Shown: piece after piece, positions 56,062-64,000 of the stretch
Layout of the letters: every line of letters starts with the position of its first letter
Numbering within the stretch: the stretch's first letter is position 1
Translations under genes and position numbers: made by a program
The notes under the pieces: generated by a model
What the model was told of the DNA's origin: nothing
The model's database searches: none
What the model saw: only the letters and a program-made list of their open reading frames with translations
DNA from: Marinomonas mediterranea MMB-1
GTDB lineage: Bacteria > Pseudomonadota > Gammaproteobacteria > Pseudomonadales > Marinomonadaceae
Assembly (NCBI RefSeq): GCF_000192865.1
Contig: NC_015276.1
Coordinates: 3,162,001-3,226,000, forward strand
Direction: 5' to 3'
DNA: 64,000 nucleotides

Positions 56062-56406
56062 TCAGTCGTCAGCCAAAAACTCATCTACTGCGCCTAGAGC
56101 TTGGGTGCCATATATGATCGAAGGGCCACCTCCCATCATAACCGCGACATTAATGGTTTCTAATAACTCTTCACGACTTGCCCCTGCTCTTAGTGCAGCT
56201 TTAACATGAGACGCAATACAACCATCACATCGAGCGGCGATACCAATGCTCACCGCCATCATTTCTTTTATTTTTGGTGATAAAGCACCGTCTTGCATGG
56301 CCGCCTTATGCATCGTCATAAAGCCATTTAGAATATCTGGCGACGCAGCTCGGTACTGACGAGCCAACGCATTTTGTTCTTGATTAATGTCTTTATAACT
56401 CTTCAT
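56062..56406 (-). CDS. Carboxymuconolactone decarboxylase (AhpD-like) family protein
   Basis: 114 residues from ATG 56406; the 42-codon longer reading is hydrophobic and out of character for the family. The redox motif CDGCIASHVKAALRAGASREEL (CxxC with the following His) is that of AhpD-like alkylhydroperoxidases. It could be a peroxidase or thiol-linked redox protein. It overlaps no neighbour; the kinase gene is 136 bases upstream. Confidence 0.85.
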   Translation of the reverse strand: MKSYKDINQEQNALARQYRAASPDILNGFMTMHKAAMQDGALSPKIKEMMAVSIGIAARCDGCIASHVKAALRAGASREELLETINVAVMMGGGPSIIYGTQALGAVDEFLADD

Positions 56407-56542
56407 AAAATTGTCCCCATTAACATTAGAAAAAACTAATATAAATGAGAAACGAAAGACAAGAATTGACCCAAGACATAGAAGCAACACATAAATCAGT
56501 ACAAAACACGTTTCATCGTTATGCCAGCCCATTAGTCTTCAA

Positions 56543-57067
56543 TTATTGAACATGCCCGCCCACAAACCGATTAAGCTCAGCGATTGAACGTATTACATAC
56601 AGAGATTTATTGACTGATGCCTTTTCTATTCTTTGCATAAAGCGATCATTCCAAAACATGGGGCACAACTTTAGAACTTTGTAGCTTTCCAATGTTCCTT
56701 TCACTACCGAAACCCCTTCAGGCCAGCCTTCTGGCTTCTGAAATAAACCTTTCAAGAAACGCTTAGTCACAAACCAATACGTGATGGGATACGGCAAGTC
56801 TATGTAAATCAGAGTGTCTGCTGCTTCAAGGCGTTTGTTAAATGACTCTTGCGAATTAAGAGGGCCGAAGCCTTCAATGATCCAAGTGTCGGTGGTGAGA
56901 ATGTGATTATGAGTGTCTTCATAACACTCTCTGTCTACTTCTTTTCCATTTTGCTGATATAAAATGGAATCCAAAGCATGCAGTTCAATACCGGTCGCCT
57001 CAGCTAGCTGTTTGCTTAATGTAGACTTTCCACTGCCTGGTTTACCGAATACGGCTACTTTTTTCAT
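56543..57067 (-). CDS. P-loop nucleotide kinase (adenylate-kinase-like, topology-modulation type)
   Basis: 174 residues from ATG 57067, with AGAAGGAGA upstream; the longer reading crosses a terminator. Walker A GKPGSGKSTLSKQLAE, then HALDSILY and the WIIEGFGPL segment, typical of small AAA_17/FlaR-like kinases. The substrate is unknown. Confidence 0.8.
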   Translation of the reverse strand: MKKVAVFGKPGSGKSTLSKQLAEATGIELHALDSILYQQNGKEVDRECYEDTHNHILTTDTWIIEGFGPLNSQESFNKRLEAADTLIYIDLPYPITYWFVTKRFLKGLFQKPEGWPEGVSVVKGTLESYKVLKLCPMFWNDRFMQRIEKASVNKSLYVIRSIAELNRFVGGHVQ

Positions 57068-57108
57068 GCTATCTCCTTCTTCTAAAGCAAAGCGCAAGAA
57101 GCAGAAAT

Positions 57109-57137
57109 AGAAACCCCGCCTCTTGGGCGGGGTTTCT
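57109..57137 (-). terminator. Rho-independent terminator after the REC-PilZ gene
   Basis: Perfect arms AGAAACCCCGCC and GGCGGGGTTTCT around a 5-base loop; a T-rich stretch follows on the minus strand. It separates the REC-PilZ gene from the kinase gene. Confidence 0.8.
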
Positions 57138-57275
57138 AAAATTAAGTGCACATTAAAAATCCCACCATTCCTATGGAATGATGATAATTCGTGCATCTTG
57201 TTGGATAACTTTTATACTCATCTGTCGATGATGTGACATACATCACCTTGTGTCAACGAGCCGCTAAATTCAAAA

Positions 57276-58085
57276 CTAAAGATCGGGGCCACCAGCTAAC
57301 TCATTAACCGAATCAAATTCGCTTTCAGATTGCGAAGTGCCTTCTCGTGTTAACACATCTATTAACCTATTCAGATCGTTTAACGCATTCCCGCCACTCT
57401 CAACGTCATTCACACTCACTGCGACATAGCACCGACGAGAATGTGAGTTCGAAAAATCAACGGCTTCTACACGAACAATATCGCAAACTAAAGTCTCGAC
57501 GCTTACAGTCCGTGTCTTAGAAATATCAACGGATAAACTCGCTGAACATTTTGAAAACAGTCTAATTTCATCAATATACTGAACCTCATAACGAATACCA
57601 GATGCACTAATATTAACAACGCTCGCATTTAAGGTATGGCCATCGGAAAAACTGACCTCGAGCGTATGAGAAGGTAAATTAGATATGCGCCCGTTACGCC
57701 GTTGCTCAGCGCCGTACCAAGAACGCCTAATAGCATCTTCAAGCTTTTCAATCGTAAATGGCTTAACTAGATACTCGGTTACTCCCTGCTCAATTGCGTT
57801 GCACACAAACTCCTTACTATCCTCTGGGGTCATCATGATGAAAGGAATATGCTTAAGCTTTGGGTGTGAACGCATAAAGGAAAGTAGCTCAAAGCCATCT
57901 AAACGTGGCATATCCACATCGGATATCACAATATCAACCGTTTGCTTTTGCAAAATAAGTTTTGCAATCAAACCGTTTACAGCCGATATGACGCGCAGAC
58001 TTCCCAATTGATCATTGATTGTACTCTTTACAATAGAACGAAAAGATTGATTATCATCAACGACTAAAAAGCTAACATTCTTCAC
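57276..58085 (-). CDS. Response regulator with PilZ cyclic-di-GMP-binding domain
   Basis: 269 residues from GTG 58085, which has AAGGGTG upstream; an ATG nine codons earlier is in frame without a good ribosome-binding site. Receiver domain (about 1-120: FLVVDDNQSFR, DIVISDVDMPRLDGF and the Lys in YLVKPF) followed by a PilZ domain whose ligand motifs read RRNGR and NISASG. It should bind cyclic-di-GMP. No kinase gene is adjacent, so it is an orphan regulator. Confidence 0.88.
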   Translation of the reverse strand: MKNVSFLVVDDNQSFRSIVKSTINDQLGSLRVISAVNGLIAKLILQKQTVDIVISDVDMPRLDGFELLSFMRSHPKLKHIPFIMMTPEDSKEFVCNAIEQGVTEYLVKPFTIEKLEDAIRRSWYGAEQRRNGRISNLPSHTLEVSFSDGHTLNASVVNISASGIRYEVQYIDEIRLFSKCSASLSVDISKTRTVSVETLVCDIVRVEAVDFSNSHSRRCYVAVSVNDVESGGNALNDLNRLIDVLTREGTSQSESEFDSVNELAGGPDL

Positions 58086-58354
58086 AGTTTCACCCTTTAG
58101 AGAGAAAAGCATTGACCAGCAAACGCACCGTTAAGATTAATCATCAATGCACTTGCCACATACTTTCACCTAGGAATTCCTTTAGAGTTTCCCTAAATCA
58201 CAATATTTAGCATACCAACAAAAAATGCCATAGCAAGGGAGTTGCCATAGCATGTTTATATGATGACCTTGACACATAGACAAGATCGCGATGCAAAGAT
58301 AGTCAACACAATTGATTTGCTAAAGACAGCTAAGCGCTCACTTAGCTCACTCGA

Positions 58355-60217
58355 TTAAAAGCTCTCTCTGGTAGATTGTAAGACCTGCTTAAACTGCGTC
58401 AGATCCATTTCTCCTTGACGAAGGTTAACTAAACCCCCATCGGGCGAAAAGAACAGCACTGTAGGAGGCCCAAAGGCACCGTATTTCGTTAGAAACGCTT
58501 GTTGAGCGGTCGTATTGTCGGTGAGGTCAAGCTGCAAAAATGAAACCTTCTCGGAGTAAATTTGTAGCTCAGGATTACTAAATACGCTCTTCTCCATCTC
58601 TATGCATGCAGTACACCAGTCTGCATACAAATCGACAACCACCACTTTGTTTTGCTGCATTCCCTGCTGCATCGCCTCTTCAAGCGCATCAACATCTCGC
58701 ATACGATCAAATAAAGGCGTTACGTTTTCCATCACCATGGCATTCGAAACTGAAGCAACGTACCCCAACGGTTTCTCTAAACTGGGCTTGCCTGCTAAAC
58801 CAGATGTTAACAAGGCCGTTCCATATATCAGTAACATCAACGCAATTCCCTGTCGGGTTTTACCCCAACCATTTTCTCCAGATTGAAATGGAGAAAGGTG
58901 AACAGCGTAGACGATACAAAGCCCCGCCCATAGATACACATTGACCGTGTCAGGCAAAATACGAGAGAGCAAGGCCACAGCCACACCTAATAGAATGACA
59001 CCAAACGCAGCCTTTACTTGCATCATCCACATACCTGCTTTAGGAAGGTATTTTCCACCACCTAAGCCAACAAGTAATAAAGGCACGCCCATCCCTAAGC
59101 TCATTACGAACAATACACTACCGCCCAATACGGCATCACCCGTCGTACTAATATAGATCAATGCCCCCGCTAAAGGGGCAGACACACAGGGTGAAACAAT
59201 CAATGCCGAGATAGCCCCCATAATGCCAACACCTAGGTACGGCCCACCAACACTTTTCTGACTCAATTTGTCTAACCTATCACGCACAAAAACCGGCAAT
59301 TGCAGCTCATAAAAGCCAAACATGGACAAAGATAAAAGAACGAACAACAAGCTAAAACCAATCAATACACTGGGGGTTTGAAATAAAGCCTGAAGATTCA
59401 ACTGTGCACCAAACAGCCCCACCAGCACGCCCGCCATGCTGTAGGAAAAAGACATTCCCAGTACATACGACAGAGATAAGAAAAACCCTTTTTTGGCCGT
59501 AATATTCCCAGCCTGACCAGCAATAATACCTGCCAAAATAGGGATCATTGGCAGCACGCAAGGGGTAAAAGTAAGCCCTAACCCCAACACAAAAAAGGTA
59601 AGTAAGACCCAGACACTTCCACCGTTTAATAGCAACTTCACGAGACGCCCTTCTTCGCCTTCATTTGAAGCCGTAGCCATCGTCTGCGCAGGACTATCAC
59701 TAGGCTTGACGATAGAGGTAGAAGTTGCGGAAGTAGACATGGAGTCAAGCGTCCGCGTAGGTTCGTCAGTATTATCATTGATCGCACTAATCGCGTAAAA
59801 AGAGACTTGTTTCGTTTGTGGGGGATAACATAGCCCCGCCGCGGCGCAACCTTGATAAGACACCGTCAAATCAACCTGCTTCGCAGTTTCAACATCCATT
59901 GAAATGGCCATTTGATTATGAAAAACACGCACCAGACCGAAATTAGGATCGTCCTTTTGCTCTGATTTCGTTAAGAAATGAAACGGAATAGACACCGACT
60001 TATCGTCACTTTGCCATACACTCACACGAGACTCATACAAGTAATAGCCATCAGCAATATTCCAATGAATCTCTCTTTTAGCGTCATCAACGTGTAGTTG
60101 AAACGCCTTTGTAGGAGGTAGGAAATCACTGCCAGAAAATGCAGGAACTGCTAAAAACATCACCAAAAAAGACACAGCCAAACGTTTGATTTGACCAACT
60201 AAAACTAATGAAAACAT
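58355..60217 (-). CDS. dsbD: Thiol:disulfide interchange protein DsbD
   Basis: 620 residues from ATG 60217; GTG three bases upstream is in frame. A signal peptide precedes the periplasmic alpha domain with its Cys pair in GCAAAGLCYPPQ. An eight-helix membrane domain has the pair FTPCVLPMIP / VSPCVSAPLAG. The C-terminal thioredoxin domain has WCTACIEME near residue 535. It carries electrons from cytoplasmic thioredoxin to periplasmic thiol proteins. It is divergent from a TlpA-like gene, which fits as its client. Confidence 0.95.
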   Translation of the reverse strand: MFSLVLVGQIKRLAVSFLVMFLAVPAFSGSDFLPPTKAFQLHVDDAKREIHWNIADGYYLYESRVSVWQSDDKSVSIPFHFLTKSEQKDDPNFGLVRVFHNQMAISMDVETAKQVDLTVSYQGCAAAGLCYPPQTKQVSFYAISAINDNTDEPTRTLDSMSTSATSTSIVKPSDSPAQTMATASNEGEEGRLVKLLLNGGSVWVLLTFFVLGLGLTFTPCVLPMIPILAGIIAGQAGNITAKKGFFLSLSYVLGMSFSYSMAGVLVGLFGAQLNLQALFQTPSVLIGFSLLFVLLSLSMFGFYELQLPVFVRDRLDKLSQKSVGGPYLGVGIMGAISALIVSPCVSAPLAGALIYISTTGDAVLGGSVLFVMSLGMGVPLLLVGLGGGKYLPKAGMWMMQVKAAFGVILLGVAVALLSRILPDTVNVYLWAGLCIVYAVHLSPFQSGENGWGKTRQGIALMLLIYGTALLTSGLAGKPSLEKPLGYVASVSNAMVMENVTPLFDRMRDVDALEEAMQQGMQQNKVVVVDLYADWCTACIEMEKSVFSNPELQIYSEKVSFLQLDLTDNTTAQQAFLTKYGAFGPPTVLFFSPDGGLVNLRQGEMDLTQFKQVLQSTRESF

Positions 60218-60267
60218 CACTAACTATTCCTTAATGCGCGTTGAGTCACACACTATAAATAGCAAAC

Positions 60268-60317
60268 CTTAAGCAAACCTTACGTCTTTTCATCGTAATC
60301 CTTAATGTTCCCTTAAG
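60268..60317. promoter_or_regulatory. Two PmrA/QseB-type direct-repeat boxes in the dsbD / tlpA-like promoter region
   Basis: CTTAAG-N5-CTTACG at 60268-60284 and CTTAAT-N5-CTTAAG at 60301-60317. Repeat starts are 11, 22 and 11 bases apart, so all four half-sites face the same side of the helix. The YTTAAK-N5-YTTAAK pattern is that of PmrA/BasR and QseB binding sites. Located between the divergent dsbD and tlpA-like genes. The regulator is not encoded in this window. Confidence 0.65.
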
Positions 60318-60363
60318 AATTCCCCCCTACTGTTGGCAAAGTATCTTTTTTGGGAATAGCACC

Positions 60364-60900
60364 ATGATCAAGCACACTAAATACCTCTTACTAACAGCGC
60401 TTTCTAGCGCACTACTCTCATCTCCCGCATTATGGGCTGACGACATCACACCGCCCGCTAACGCTAAGTTAGCACCCCATTTATCGGTCATGCTGCCGGA
60501 ATATCAAACTAACAAAAAAATGTCGTTAGAAATGGAGAGTGGTCAAGTTTTACTAGTGGACTTTTGGGCTTCATGGTGTGGCCCTTGCCGAGCTTCGTTT
60601 CCTTGGATGACTGATATTCAGGAAAAATACAAAGCTCAGGGGCTCAAGATCATTGCCATAAATTTGGATCAAGATCGACAACAAGCACTGGACTTTTTAA
60701 CCGAATTTAAACCCGGTTTTACGGTGTTATTCGATGCTGCGGCCGAGCTGCCAGAGAACTTTGGTGTAATCGGTATGCCAACAAGTTTTCTAATGGATCG
60801 TGATGGAAGAATCCGAGCAACACATGTCGGCTTCCATGAAAAGAACATAGCAGATTATGAATCCGCGATTACTCAGTTGTTATCCGAAAAAGGAGATTAA
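60364..60900 (+). CDS. TlpA-like periplasmic thioredoxin-fold protein
   Basis: 178 residues. Signal peptide (about 1-24, ending LLSSPALWA), then a thioredoxin fold with WCGPC at residues 71-75. The TlpA-type segment FWASWCGPCRASFPWM and GMPTSFLMDRDGRI (cis-Pro) are present. Reductase or chaperone of thiols in the periplasm, probably fed by DsbD encoded on the other side of the promoter region. The stop codon is five bases before the DUF4266 start, so the two are cotranscribed. Confidence 0.9.
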   Translation: MIKHTKYLLLTALSSALLSSPALWADDITPPANAKLAPHLSVMLPEYQTNKKMSLEMESGQVLLVDFWASWCGPCRASFPWMTDIQEKYKAQGLKIIAINLDQDRQQALDFLTEFKPGFTVLFDAAAELPENFGVIGMPTSFLMDRDGRIRATHVGFHEKNIADYESAITQLLSEKGD

Positions 60901-60905
60901 TCTAG

Positions 60906-61130
60906 ATGCGAACACTTATTAGCGCTGTTGCTTTTTTGACAATATCCATCGCCGTCACGGGGTGTAGCGACCTAGGGGTAAAGCCTTGGGAAAGAGACAT
61001 TCTAGCTCAACAAGAAATGAACCTTATCAGTGACCCGATCGAAAGTAGTCTAAATGACCATATTTATTTCAGTAAAGAAGCCAGCAGTGGCGGACAAGGA
61101 TTCGGAGGTGGCGGCTGTGGCTGTAACTAA
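60906..61130 (+). CDS. DUF4266 small lipoprotein with Cys-Gly-Cys tail
   Basis: 74 residues. The signal sequence ends in a lipobox AVTGC (Cys at about residue 20, followed by Ser, so outer-membrane sorting is expected). The mature protein has LGVKPWERDILAQQEM and HIYFSKEASSGGQGFGGGG, ending CGCN. The Gly-rich tail with two Cys is the DUF4266 family hallmark. Function unknown; it may bind a metal or flavin or be a substrate of the thiol proteins next to it. Its last 14 bases overlap the DUF3570 gene. Confidence 0.85.
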   Translation: MRTLISAVAFLTISIAVTGCSDLGVKPWERDILAQQEMNLISDPIESSLNDHIYFSKEASSGGQGFGGGGCGCN

Positions 61131-62424
61131 AAAAAATCAAAAACACCGCGACTTAGCGCAAATATTATCAGCAGCGAGCTGCGCACTGATTGCTGGCACC
61201 TCTCCTGCTGTGAACGCTGCAGAAAGCTGGGACGTAGATTCCGCTTTTTTACTTTATTCAGAAAGTGATGGTCGAGTTTCTGCTGCTGAGCCGGTTATTA
61301 GCGCAACAAAGAATTATGATGAGGAAACCAAGCTCAATTTCAAACTGGTTGCAGATACATTAACTGGGGCTTCACCCAATGGCGCGACGCCAGGTGACCA
61401 TGTTCAAACCTTTACTCGTCCTTCTGGTAATGGCTCTTACGATGTGGCAGCGAGTGAACAACCTTTAGACGATACATTCAGAGATACTCGAATTGCACTC
61501 TCAACCAACTGGTCAGCTCCTATAAACCGAGATTGGGCATACGGTGTTGGAGGGTATTTGTCTAGCGAACATGATTATCAATCTGTTGGTGTTAACAGCA
61601 GCTTGTCACGTTACTTAAACCAAAAGAACGCAACGCTAACCCTAGGTCTAAACCTGTCTAACGACACAATAACACCTGAGGGCGGCGTACCGACGAGTTT
61701 AGTGCAAATGCCACTGAGCAGCACTGACAGCGAATTTTCTCAACGTAGTGATTCTGAAAGTAAAAGTCTCGTTGACGCAGTATTTGGTGTTACACAGGTT
61801 ATTAACCGACGTACCATCATGCAATTTAACTACGCACTAAGCACGAGCTCTGGCTACCTAACCGATCCCTACAAAATTATCTCGGTTATTGATGACAACG
61901 CTGGCGCAAACTTTGGCGGTAATTTTCAAAGTAATGGTCGAGATTTATACTTATATGAGAAGCGTCCTGATTCACGTTTGAAGCAAAGCCTTTACTGGCA
62001 AACTAAATATCAACTTGATAACAATGACATTCTCGATTTAAGTTACCGATATATGTTCGATGACTGGGGAATCAGTTCTCATACCATTGACGCCAAATAC
62101 CGATTTCGGTTTGATAAACAATACTTAGAGCCGCAACTTCGCTGGTACACACAAAGTAAAGCAGACTTCTATCATCGTTATTTAAACGCAAGCAATTATA
62201 CGGATGTTGATTTTGCGAGCGCGGACTATCGTTTGGGGGATTTGGATACTTATACCATAGGCCTAAAATACGGCTACAAGTTTGCGGATGAAACGGAGTT
62301 TTATACGCGCTTTTCCCTATACCACCAAGAGAGTTCTGGCGATAAAGGTTATGGAAAGTTGGCCTCTCAGGACCTATATCCCAGTATGGATGCAGCTATG
62401 TTCATCGCAGGGTATAAGTTTTAA
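61117..62424 (+). CDS. DUF3570 family outer-membrane-like beta-barrel protein
   Basis: 435 residues from GTG 61117: GGAGG (61104-61108) lies eight bases upstream and the resulting start (MAVTKKNQKHRDLAQ) reads well, whereas the longer ORF from 61054 has no site. A signal peptide ends about residue 34 (AVNA). The rest is rich in alternating polar/hydrophobic strands with many Tyr and Asp and ends in GYKF, as in outer-membrane barrels. It overlaps the DUF4266 gene by 14 bases, so the two are translationally coupled. Confidence 0.85.
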   Translation: MAVTKKNQKHRDLAQILSAASCALIAGTSPAVNAAESWDVDSAFLLYSESDGRVSAAEPVISATKNYDEETKLNFKLVADTLTGASPNGATPGDHVQTFTRPSGNGSYDVAASEQPLDDTFRDTRIALSTNWSAPINRDWAYGVGGYLSSEHDYQSVGVNSSLSRYLNQKNATLTLGLNLSNDTITPEGGVPTSLVQMPLSSTDSEFSQRSDSESKSLVDAVFGVTQVINRRTIMQFNYALSTSSGYLTDPYKIISVIDDNAGANFGGNFQSNGRDLYLYEKRPDSRLKQSLYWQTKYQLDNNDILDLSYRYMFDDWGISSHTIDAKYRFRFDKQYLEPQLRWYTQSKADFYHRYLNASNYTDVDFASADYRLGDLDTYTIGLKYGYKFADETEFYTRFSLYHQESSGDKGYGKLASQDLYPSMDAAMFIAGYKF

Positions 62425-62431
62425 CGTTACT

Positions 62432-62454
62432 CGCCCTCTATTCATTAGAGGGCG
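62432..62454 (+). terminator. Hairpin between the DUF3570 and apbE genes
   Basis: Perfect 8-bp arms CGCCCTCT and AGAGGGCG with a 7-base loop. The T-run is short, so readthrough to apbE is likely. Confidence 0.55.
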
Positions 62455-62472
62455 TTCATCTCAAGAGGCATT

Positions 62473-63456
62473 ATGGAATTTATCGAAGGTATGGAGTTTA
62501 TCAAAGAGTTAATTTTAGACTCGTCGCTTAATCCATCTCGTCATCCTAACCCAACTCTGTGGCGAGAGAGCCTCAACGCCTACCACATAAAATTCGATTG
62601 TATGGCGAGCAATTGCTCTATATTAATCGAATGCGAATACCTTGATCTAGTCATTTCCTCTGCTCAAAAAGCCATCATTGAAGCATGGCGAATAGAGCAT
62701 AAGTTCAGTCGCTATCAGCAAAACAACACATTCTCTGATATTCACTCGAAGCCCGATGCTATTCAAAAACTAGACGACGAAACAACCCAATTGATGCTAT
62801 TCGCTCATCACGCCTTTCATGCATCTGAAGGGCTCTTTGACATTACTTCCGGTATCCTAAGAAGAGCATGGAAATTTGACGGTAGCGACAACCTCCCCAC
62901 CCAAAAAGTCATCGATACATTGTTAACTAAGGTCGGTTGGAACTCATTGGGATGGGATCTAAGTGAACCTTCGCTGCTAACCCTACCTTCTGGTATGGAA
63001 CTGGATTTTGGTGGTATTGGTAAAGAATACGCCGTCGACAAAATGCTCAACATCTGCCGTTTTACTTTGTCAAAAACCAAAGCCGCTATTTTGATTAACT
63101 GTGGTGGGGATCTTGCTTGTAGTGGAAGACGCTTAAATGGAGAAAGCTGGAAAGTCGGCATAGAATCGATAAACGACCACACAAATGCCAAACACGTTAT
63201 TGCCCTCTCATCGGGAGCACTTGCGACATCAGGCGACAGCAGACGCTTTCTGATAAAAGATGGTGTTCGCTATTCTCATGTATTAAACCCAATTAATGGA
63301 TGGGCATTAACCGATGCTCCACGAAGCGTTACAGTCGCGGCACCAACCTGCGTCAATGCAGGCATACTATCTACATTAGCCTTGTTACAGGGGGCAGAAG
63401 CAAACCACTTCCTTGAATCATTGAACATGCCATACTGGCTTTCGATATCGGACTAA
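62473..63456 (+). CDS. apbE: FAD:protein FMN transferase (ApbE family), no export signal
   Basis: 327 residues. ApbE motifs: GLFDITSG, LDFGGIGKEYAVDKM, ILINCGGDLACSG, and SSGALATSGDSRRF followed by the HVLNP region that contributes metal and FAD binding. AAGAGG stands about four bases before the ATG. The first 45 residues are polar with no hydrophobic stretch, so no signal peptide or lipobox is present; most ApbE proteins are exported. It transfers FMN to threonines of flavoproteins. The obvious target in this cluster is not known. Confidence 0.9.
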   Translation: MEFIEGMEFIKELILDSSLNPSRHPNPTLWRESLNAYHIKFDCMASNCSILIECEYLDLVISSAQKAIIEAWRIEHKFSRYQQNNTFSDIHSKPDAIQKLDDETTQLMLFAHHAFHASEGLFDITSGILRRAWKFDGSDNLPTQKVIDTLLTKVGWNSLGWDLSEPSLLTLPSGMELDFGGIGKEYAVDKMLNICRFTLSKTKAAILINCGGDLACSGRRLNGESWKVGIESINDHTNAKHVIALSSGALATSGDSRRFLIKDGVRYSHVLNPINGWALTDAPRSVTVAAPTCVNAGILSTLALLQGAEANHFLESLNMPYWLSISD

Positions 63457-63508
63457 AGGCGACAGGAGCAGTAAATAATATATATTCAATTCGCGTACTC
63501 TTCAATCT

Positions 63509-64000
63509 CTAGGCTTGCATAAACCCGACGAGCCCAAGAGCAAAACCTAATACCGCTCCAAGCGGAGGCCCCCAATGCTTTTCCAGTACGGCTTGCGGCG
63601 CAATATCCTGAAATACGATGTACAAAATACCACCGCCAGCAAACAACATAATCCCAGAAATAATGCTTTGCCACTCAGACAACCAAATATAGGCGATGAC
63701 GCCTGCAACAGGCCCCATTAGCGCCAATATAAAAAAGATCGTAATGATCTTTAAGGCTGTGTAGCCCTTTGCATCACGTAGCTCCCTAAAGGCATTAAAA
63801 CCTTCAGGTATGTTCTGCATTACAATTAACAATGTGATTAACATAGCGTTTCGATTTCCAGCAGCAACAGATGCTCCGAGCGCCAACGATTCTGGAATAA
63901 AATCAGACATCATAGCAACCAGCTGACTCATGGAAGTGCCACGTTTAGACAAACAATAGTCCAGCAACATGAACCCAATACCGCCAAATAAAAATAACAT
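63509..64000 (-). CDS. ZIP family metal transporter, 5' part cut by window edge
   Basis: The C-terminal 164 residues; the reading frame is open beyond base 64000. Transmembrane helices with DFIPESLALGASVAAGNRN and MQNIPEGFNAFRELRD form the binuclear metal-binding site of ZIP proteins (His/Glu/Asn/Pro motifs). Imports divalent metals, probably zinc. Its stop is 52 bases from the convergent apbE gene, with no obvious terminator. Confidence 0.88.
   Translation of the reverse strand: MLFLFGGIGFMLLDYCLSKRGTSMSQLVAMMSDFIPESLALGASVAAGNRNAMLITLLIVMQNIPEGFNAFRELRDAKGYTALKIITIFFILALMGPVAGVIAYIWLSEWQSIISGIMLFAGGGILYIVFQDIAPQAVLEKHWGPPLGAVLGFALGLVGFMQA

Overview
The window looks like a chromosomal segment of a marine gammaproteobacterium, probably of the Oceanospirillales (a Marinomonas-like organism is my guess). 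Base composition is moderate. The genes include a complete rnfABCDGE-nth operon, fadBA and etfBA beta-oxidation operons, a TctCBA tripartite transporter next to its own two-component system, and a bauA-type aminotransferase. No rRNA, tRNA, CRISPR array, prophage or transposase gene was recognised. Taxonomy is inferred from gene content only.

Layout. 1-6.1 kb: the end of trpA, a two-gene RND efflux operon and an AraC-type regulator. 6.1-14.7 kb: an anti-sigma factor with no adjacent sigma gene, a DUF3422 membrane protein, a GH79 heparanase-like glycosidase without a signal peptide, TrkH, a LysE exporter divergent from a Crp-like regulator, and a Bcr/CflA drug exporter. 14.7-28.2 kb: a fatty-acid region on the minus strand (fadA, fadB, etfA, etfB, an enoyl-CoA hydratase, a fadD-like ligase, an SCP2 protein, an acyl-CoA dehydrogenase), interrupted by a DUF4105/DUF3015 pair and a structured 351-bp inverted-repeat element. 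28.3-33.7 kb: a small ORF, a metal-type GTPase with a perfect His-Asp repeat, dcd, apbC and metG. 34-41.5 kb: rnfABCDGE-nth, with an RnfC more than half made of repeats. 41.7-46.9 kb: a cache-only membrane protein, a CSS-EAL phosphodiesterase, a 44-residue lysine-rich gene and a CitA/DcuS-like two-component pair. 47-52.4 kb: tctCBA, a repeat-rich intergenic region and bauA. 52.5-58.1 kb: nucleoside hydrolase, ribokinase, argG, an AhpD-like protein, a P-loop kinase and a REC-PilZ protein. 58.3-64 kb: dsbD divergent from a tlpA-like / DUF4266 / DUF3570 / apbE cluster, then a ZIP transporter cut by the window end.

How the parts fit. FadD activates fatty acids, the acyl-CoA dehydrogenase passes electrons to EtfAB, and FadBA completes beta-oxidation. 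The Rnf complex couples ferredoxin/NADH redox chemistry to ion transport. The TctCBA transporter imports an organic acid, probably under control of the adjacent kinase/regulator pair. The nucleoside hydrolase and ribokinase form a ribonucleoside salvage unit. Three proteins point to cyclic-di-GMP or signal input at the membrane (cache-only, CSS-EAL, REC-PilZ).

The best candidate for an under-described system is the right end. A periplasmic thiol pathway (DsbD, TlpA-like) shares a promoter region with a tiny lipoprotein ending in a Gly-rich Cys-Gly-Cys tail, an outer-membrane-like beta-barrel protein and an FMN transferase without an export signal. The shared promoter carries two 11-bp-periodic CTTAA direct-repeat pairs that match the PmrA/QseB operator type. 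The second candidate is the cloverleaf-like repeat at 22778-23128, which carries two perfect DnaA-box sequences and has a degenerate relative at 50365-50427.
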